DNA of 10,539 nucleotides from Euryarchaeota archaeon UBA121 (GTDB taxonomy: Archaea > Thermoplasmatota > Poseidoniia > Poseidoniales > Thalassarchaeaceae). A model generated the notes under the pieces. That model did not search any database. It saw only the letters and a program-made list of their open reading frames with translations, and had not been told where the DNA came from. Every line of letters starts with the position of its first letter. The stretch's first letter is position 1. The translations under genes and the position numbers were made by a program. Below, piece after piece: positions 7,301-10,539 of this stretch. The DNA lies in assembly GCA_002499865.1 (NCBI GenBank), contig DANL01000080.1, positions 1 through 10,539 on the forward strand, written 5' to 3'.

Positions 7301-10300
7301 AGTTGCCATAGGGAGTGGAGTTCTCGCTGGAGTAGCCATGGGGGGTTTCGGATAGCCACAATACATCTATGTCAGTGTAGGGGTTATCATCCCAGTCTAC
7401 GTCGATTACTGCGGTTCCTCCAGTGGCCCACTCTTCGGGCCATTCAATGGACAAGAACCTCCAATCGCCACTCTCTGCCCTCCAGTCCCATCTGGTCGCA
7501 CCTGAGATCCATTCCTCTGAGTAAAGAGTCTGATTGGAGACGTTGCCATCCACGGGCCTGGCATTTAATGTGAAAGGACCCACCCATGGGACGTTCGTAA
7601 CAATAGGAAGCGTCCATGAACGGTCATTGCTGGACTGAGTGGCGGTCCCATTAGGATACAAATCATTTGATGAGATAAGTAATCCATGCTGATGTAGGCC
7701 TGGATTCTCGTCAATAGGGACTGTGATGGTCATAGGGACCTTGCTTGATTCGTTTGCCTGCAGTATAATCTCGGATGGCACGGTAATCCACTCATCTGAA
7801 TCAGTTCCGAATGTCGTCCAATCTATCTCGATTCTTACTGGTTCATCTGAAAGCTGACCATTGTAATTCCATACTGCTAACATCAAGCCGTCGCCAGAGT
7901 CCTCGAATGGATTCCCCATTCGGACCTCAGCGTTTGGGCCGTCAGAACGCCAATATGTTACTTCCTTGAGCTCGTCTTCCTCGGTCCAGTCTTCAGAGTC
8001 CACCATTGAGTCGTTATCTATGTCCAGTACGTAGATTCCATCTTGGTCTTCATCCTCCCACTTCATTATCTCCAAGAATACTCTCTCTTCTGAATCCCTG
8101 TCCTGATTATTGTCGAAGTTTGAGTAATCTATCGTAGCCCGGGCTCTGAATTGTCTAGTTTCTGGGTCTAAACGGTAGTTTGAGTCGTTATTCAGATGTA
8201 TGGGAATAAGCAGGTCTGGCCTACTACTTTGATGCCCGTCCCATGAGGAGTTCTCACCTTCATCTGTCCCATTTCCAGTACTGTTCCAGATTCTGGTTTC
8301 ATGAGAAAGGGGAGAGAAAGAAGTAGGGGATAGTTGTAGACTTATCTCAGAGTCGCCGGGGTTAGTGAACACCAACTCTGTCGTCTGGGACTCACCTGGT
8401 CTGAGGAGATTCAGATTTGCTTCTCTGTGTTGACCCTGAAATGTACCACTATTCCAATGAGAAGGTGTCGCCCACCAAGTGCCGTTCTCGCCATCTAAAG
8501 TTCTAGTTGCCTTTGAGACATTGAACCAACCCCCTCCTTGAGTGAATGGCTCGTATCCCCTGTCATCTGAAGTTGACATCACCAGATCTCTGAACTCCTG
8601 AGAATCTGGATAGTCACCCAGATTGTACATCCATGCCTCAGCGACTAGAGCCATTAGGCCAGCCGTGATAGGCGTAGCTAGACTGGTTCCCCCCCAGCTT
8701 CTCCAAGCAGAGTTCGCATCATCTCTGGAATTCAGAGGTATATCACCGGTCGCTGACCAGCCTACCGCAACAACATCTGGATCCATTCTTCCAAGAGCAT
8801 TAGGTCCTCTGTTAGACCAAGGGGCTATTTGCCCCCAAGTTCCGCTACTACGGCTGCTAAATGCCCCGACAGAGAAAACTCCGTTGGATGCACCCGGGGA
8901 CTTGGTAGTTCCAAAGCCATGCCCCCCATTGCCAATTGCAACGGCGTAAGACGTATTCTCGTTGTAGAATCTAGTTAGCCAGTCTAGGTATAGCGAGTAG
9001 GCATCGGCACCCGCTTCATCCACAGATGAGTATCCGAATGAGAAGGAGCCTATATTGGGCTGGTCTGGAGTGTCGGTATGGCCGTCATATCCCTCAGCTA
9101 TGAACCTCCAAGCATCAAGTGAGTGCCCTCCAGAGTAATGGTTGCCTATCGAAGAGATAGTGGCATTGGGCGCCATCCCCAGTACCTTCCCGTCACTCAC
9201 CACTCCTTGAGCAGAAATCGCACTAGCGCACAAGGTCCCATGGCTACCTGATTCCAGCATGAACAAAGTTAGATTTCCAGGTCCTGCTACCCTATCCGAG
9301 TAGCCATGCCTAGCTGCATATGTATCTCCGTATGGAACTCCTAATGTCCCATCTGAAACCCAGTAAACTAGTCCTCCAGATACATCCCATAGGCCATCTC
9401 CGTTGGTGTCCAATCCTGAGGTTTCCTCTCCCGGCCTCATTGGAACTTCATCTCCGAACTCACCATCTCTGTCAAGGTCAGCATAGACAGTCTTGTAATG
9501 CCCGTATTCCTGATCATCCACGACAAGTATGGGAACGTCTCCTCCCTGTCTAGATCTCAATGTGGAATCTGGATGCTCGCCTAGGTGATACTCTCCCGAA
9601 ATAGAAATATTTACGCCTGTGATATTCAATCCTGAATTATCCAGTAGACCATCCGAATTATTGTCCAAATCTATGGTCGAGGTATCTGCATACCAAGATG
9701 ATCTCTCCGGATATGCCTCTCCATGTACCATCCAATTGTACATGCTACTGTGATCTAACATCAATGGCCATCCAAAGTAGGGGGAATCATGGAAGGTCAC
9801 TCTGGCCTGTGTCCCGTTCAAGTCGGGATGCGCGAAATCTACTCCTGTATCAGCTACAGCGACTATGAGGCCCTCTCCCGTGTAGCCACTTTCCCAGGCA
9901 TCGGTAGCCCCGTGTAGCTGACCGGTAGTCACGGTGCTTGGGAGAAAATCTGGCTTATCGAAAGGCTCTATGGAGTAAGGTTCGGGAGCTCTCTCAGCAT
10001 TGATTACTGCGATAACTCCGGGGATACCTGGGATTTTTTGGACAAGATCTGAATCAACCCAGAAGGTTCTGTGATCTATTCTGCCGTCAGATGTCTCCTG
10101 TTGAACTAGGGACTCGCCGGGCCCTGGTCCAGCCTGCTCTTCTAGAGCATCGTTTTCAATCTGCCAGAACTCAAGATTCTGAAGTGAATTGGTGATTACG
10201 GTTACCCTCGAGTTTCCATTCTCTGAGTGGATCTCTTCTAGTAGCTCTGGATCGAACCACGGACTAGATTCCAGCTCCTGAAGATTAGCATCATCATGAT

Positions 10301-10418
10301 GGAAATCCGGATCACTATTCGTCCCCATGGTTCCTTCGTAATCTGAATCGCCCACAGTGATAGAGACTGTTTGCAGAATCATGATAAGCACTAGTGCTAA
10401 TGCCTGATTACGAGCCAT
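4344..10418 (-). CDS. Giant membrane-anchored S8 (subtilisin/pyrolysin-like) serine protease
   Basis: A 2024-residue predicted extracellular endopeptidase tethered to the membrane. Residues 1 to about 23 are a signal peptide (MARNQALALVLIMILQTVSI...). About 25-155 form the propeptide, ending in an I9-like segment (GIPGVIAVINAE). The S8 catalytic domain carries Asp190 (VAVADTGVDFAHPDL), His393 (SGSHGTLCASA), oxyanion Asn497 (AIGNGGHG) and Ser579 (GGTSLATPITAGL), so it should be active. Asp and His are 203 residues apart against about 30 in subtilisin; the insert holds calcium-type loops LDNNSDGLLD, DLDRDGEFGDE and LDTNGDGLWD, resembling pyrolysin and tripeptidyl-peptidase II. Residues from about 650 on are beta-sandwich modules, with another Asp-rich loop near 788-810, a PPC-like domain at about 1150-1262 (DSDIDLYLFRDSNGDGDF) and Ig-like domains from about 1345. 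A membrane helix lies at about 1975-1995, followed by an acidic 29-residue tail. An in-frame stop 27 nt upstream limits the start; the ATG precedes the signal peptide directly. Substrate unknown. Confidence 0.95.
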   Translation of the reverse strand: MARNQALALVLIMILQTVSITVGDSDYEGTMGTNSDPDFHHDDANLQELESSPWFDPELLEEIHSENGNSRVTVITNSLQNLEFWQIENDALEEQAGPGPGESLVQQETSDGRIDHRTFWVDSDLVQKIPGIPGVIAVINAERAPEPYSIEPFDKPDFLPSTVTTGQLHGATDAWESGYTGEGLIVAVADTGVDFAHPDLNGTQARVTFHDSPYFGWPLMLDHSSMYNWMVHGEAYPERSSWYADTSTIDLDNNSDGLLDNSGLNITGVNISISGEYHLGEHPDSTLRSRQGGDVPILVVDDQEYGHYKTVYADLDRDGEFGDEVPMRPGEETSGLDTNGDGLWDVSGGLVYWVSDGTLGVPYGDTYAARHGYSDRVAGPGNLTLFMLESGSHGTLCASAISAQGVVSDGKVLGMAPNATISSIGNHYSGGHSLDAWRFIAEGYDGHTDTPDQPNIGSFSFGYSSVDEAGADAYSLYLDWLTRFYNENTSYAVAIGNGGHGFGTTKSPGASNGVFSVGAFSSRSSGTWGQIAPWSNRGPNALGRMDPDVVAVGWSATGDIPLNSRDDANSAWRSWGGTSLATPITAGLMALVAEAWMYNLGDYPDSQEFRDLVMSTSDDRGYEPFTQGGGWFNVSKATRTLDGENGTWWATPSHWNSGTFQGQHREANLNLLRPGESQTTELVFTNPGDSEISLQLSPTSFSPLSHETRIWNSTGNGTDEGENSSWDGHQSSRPDLLIPIHLNNDSNYRLDPETRQFRARATIDYSNFDNNQDRDSEERVFLEIMKWEDEDQDGIYVLDIDNDSMVDSEDWTEEDELKEVTYWRSDGPNAEVRMGNPFEDSGDGLMLAVWNYNGQLSDEPVRIEIDWTTFGTDSDEWITVPSEIILQANESSKVPMTITVPIDENPGLHQHGLLISSNDLYPNGTATQSSNDRSWTLPIVTNVPWVGPFTLNARPVDGNVSNQTLYSEEWISGATRWDWRAESGDWRFLSIEWPEEWATGGTAVIDVDWDDNPYTDIDVLWLSETPHGYSSENSTPYGNSTFFIEERSTNNYAGSGSHNWGTYTGESREVFAVPVTPGVHQLALHTALHGVNSNDNPLNISVGYIAAEQSGFERVVTDWNEASGVDAVHLVSTVPLPIESVNSFGWSQPINLYNESVSQDTRGDKMTASWWKNLTINNSESISIEIDAEGHHADSDIDLYLFRDSNGDGDFSSGEEIKKSTSGDSSEKVEVSNPEDGFYGVAVHGYDVPGDSINFWISIEEVGGSELRVTNQMPLSDNEISSIWPNGSVALAGESPSAAIQVSLEFERPDYAGTWQGFVDVELVGGIEIRLPYTYDLVELDPEVNFVMPENMSHHNQSTPVLAHAIDRGIGFRLDQVNLSATDNSTEVPHADSVHALDTQGNHHNLTTLWNHGNHSSVPDNLTFREIWINSTLPEIEKWHDYSITVTDISGLYAQDFLSVSYDITSPEVSISSIPMVTSNPVMTYQIWTEPDATLTHSGTIVELDENGMAEHSFLLDKAEIGFDESSNSSYYFLYGSSVFTISVSDEAGNTVNREFQVIFDPDPPSDSEFLMLNDQDGNHYSPEDLISPVNLTSGDLDVEIPSDTKSWCLSIHSEIGDYHTEECGDNLSMPSSYNSSLGHPEPDEQGGDQEYYATTLPLSTIGLPDGDYTIRLHLMDWANSTASETWPISIDKSVPEVQWSTSPSHNISLFDHRQELSWSSSELVTYEFTLDGEQIMQGKGESGMWPFELSKTGIHELCFYAVDETQNRTNSNYFSECRTMELSSTIYDTLILANWNGGIVSSEEVIAKIQLGPDQKIRWSEEGSAEFNLIIPSSVIEDVTFVLNEGENKFTVEVDSLNETDTYYLTVVRDTIPPVISLEERVNRTTTLAQTRVLEGICERGANVLVWSEIDSTALTCPSSGTFSVEIQILDPPGKYDIHVISSDHANNEAREVTTVLMQDWPDWALDDAKNMGPMLGWFSLAGLLVIACMFFTVRRIFSKNEYSSLPVDESYADSYEDNMLLN
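9243..9848 (-). other. Insert between catalytic Asp and His of the S8 protease
   Basis: Residues 191-392 separate Asp190 from His393. The segment is rich in aromatic residues and carries three Asp/Asn-rich loops of DxDxDG type at about 251-260, 314-324 and 336-345. Pyrolysin-like proteases and tripeptidyl-peptidase II are known for long insertions at this point; in pyrolysin the insert includes calcium-binding DxDxDG motifs. Calcium-dependent folding or stability is inferred here by analogy. Confidence 0.7.
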
Positions 10419-10519
10419 ACAGTGTATCGTGCGTAGATGCTTCTTTCATTCTGCCGGCCTCTCGCCCACTACATTCTCGCCCGTCAAGTCCAAAGCAGAT
10501 ATCTCATGCCAGAGCACGG
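10419..10519. promoter_or_regulatory. Divergent intergenic region between the protease gene and the tRNA gene
   Basis: About 100 nt separates the start of the protease (minus strand) from the tRNA (plus strand), so both promoters should lie here. At the spacing used by the other genes (24 nt before the ATG) the minus strand reads ATGAAAGA (10449-10442), AT-rich but a poor TATA match. On the tRNA side the only AT-rich element is GATATCTCAT (10498-10507), somewhat closer than the usual 25 nt. Neither assignment is firm. Confidence 0.3.
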
Positions 10520-10539
10520 AGTCCCGTAGTGTAGTGGTC
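10520..10539 (+). tRNA. 5' end of a tRNA gene (possibly tRNA-Gln), cut by the window edge
   Basis: The last 20 nt, AGTCCCGTAGTGTAGTGGTC, fit the start of a tRNA. They give a seven-base acceptor strand (AGTCCCG), then T8-A9, a D-stem 5' strand GTGT, A14, and the D-loop pattern AGTGGT with the invariant GG. The sequence stops inside the D-loop, so neither anticodon nor 3' half is visible. An acceptor starting with A is typical of archaeal tRNA-Gln, and the D-arm suits Gln, Glu or Asp; identity is a guess. It is transcribed away from the protease gene. Confidence 0.7.

Noticed and set aside
5312..9553. Several plus-strand open frames of 60-110 codons opposite the protease gene
   Set aside because: All are antisense to a continuous 2024-codon gene with an intact catalytic set. 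None has a convincing promoter or recognisable domain.

Overview
The window looks like a chromosomal segment from an archaeon of the Marine Group II / Poseidoniales type (Thermoplasmatota). This is an inference from style, not a database result. The cues are giant signal-peptide-bearing, C-terminally membrane-anchored proteins, PPC-like domains opening with an NDAGSGxDAG motif, long Asp-rich thrombospondin type 3 (TSP3) calcium-binding repeats, a pyrolysin-like S8 protease, archaeal TATA boxes about 24 nt before start codons with no Shine-Dalgarno leader, and moderate GC.

All protein genes lie on the minus strand, so transcription runs right to left. From the right edge: (1) about 20 nt of the 5' end of a tRNA gene on the plus strand, cut by the window end. 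(2) A roughly 100-nt divergent intergenic region. (3) A 2024-aa cell-surface subtilisin-family protease (10418 to 4344) with signal peptide, propeptide, complete Asp/His/Asn/Ser catalytic set, a roughly 200-residue insert between Asp and His, over 1300 residues of beta-sandwich domains and a C-terminal membrane anchor. (4) After 64 nt containing a good TATA box, a 282-aa 3-hydroxyacyl-CoA dehydrogenase (4279 to 3431) with every catalytic residue in place. (5) After 68 nt with another TATA-like element, a 1036-aa surface protein (3362 to 252) with three PPC-like domains, six 75-residue TSP3 super-repeats plus one exact half-repeat, a membrane helix and a 92-residue cytoplasmic tail. (6) A T-rich terminator and a 165-nt intergenic region with a 15-nt inverted repeat. 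(7) The first 28 codons of another exported protein, cut by the left edge.

Functionally this fits a heterotroph that degrades proteins outside the cell (the anchored protease), displays a large calcium-dependent glycoprotein, and oxidises acyl-CoAs inside. The dehydrogenase has its own promoter and need not be linked to its neighbours. The two large surface proteins share architecture (signal peptide, PPC-like domain, Asp-rich calcium motifs, C-terminal helix), but a joint role is only a hypothesis. I see no CRISPR array, insertion sequence, integrase, toxin-antitoxin pair or defence cassette. The most unusual item is the regularity of the TSP3 super-repeat and its single exact half-unit.
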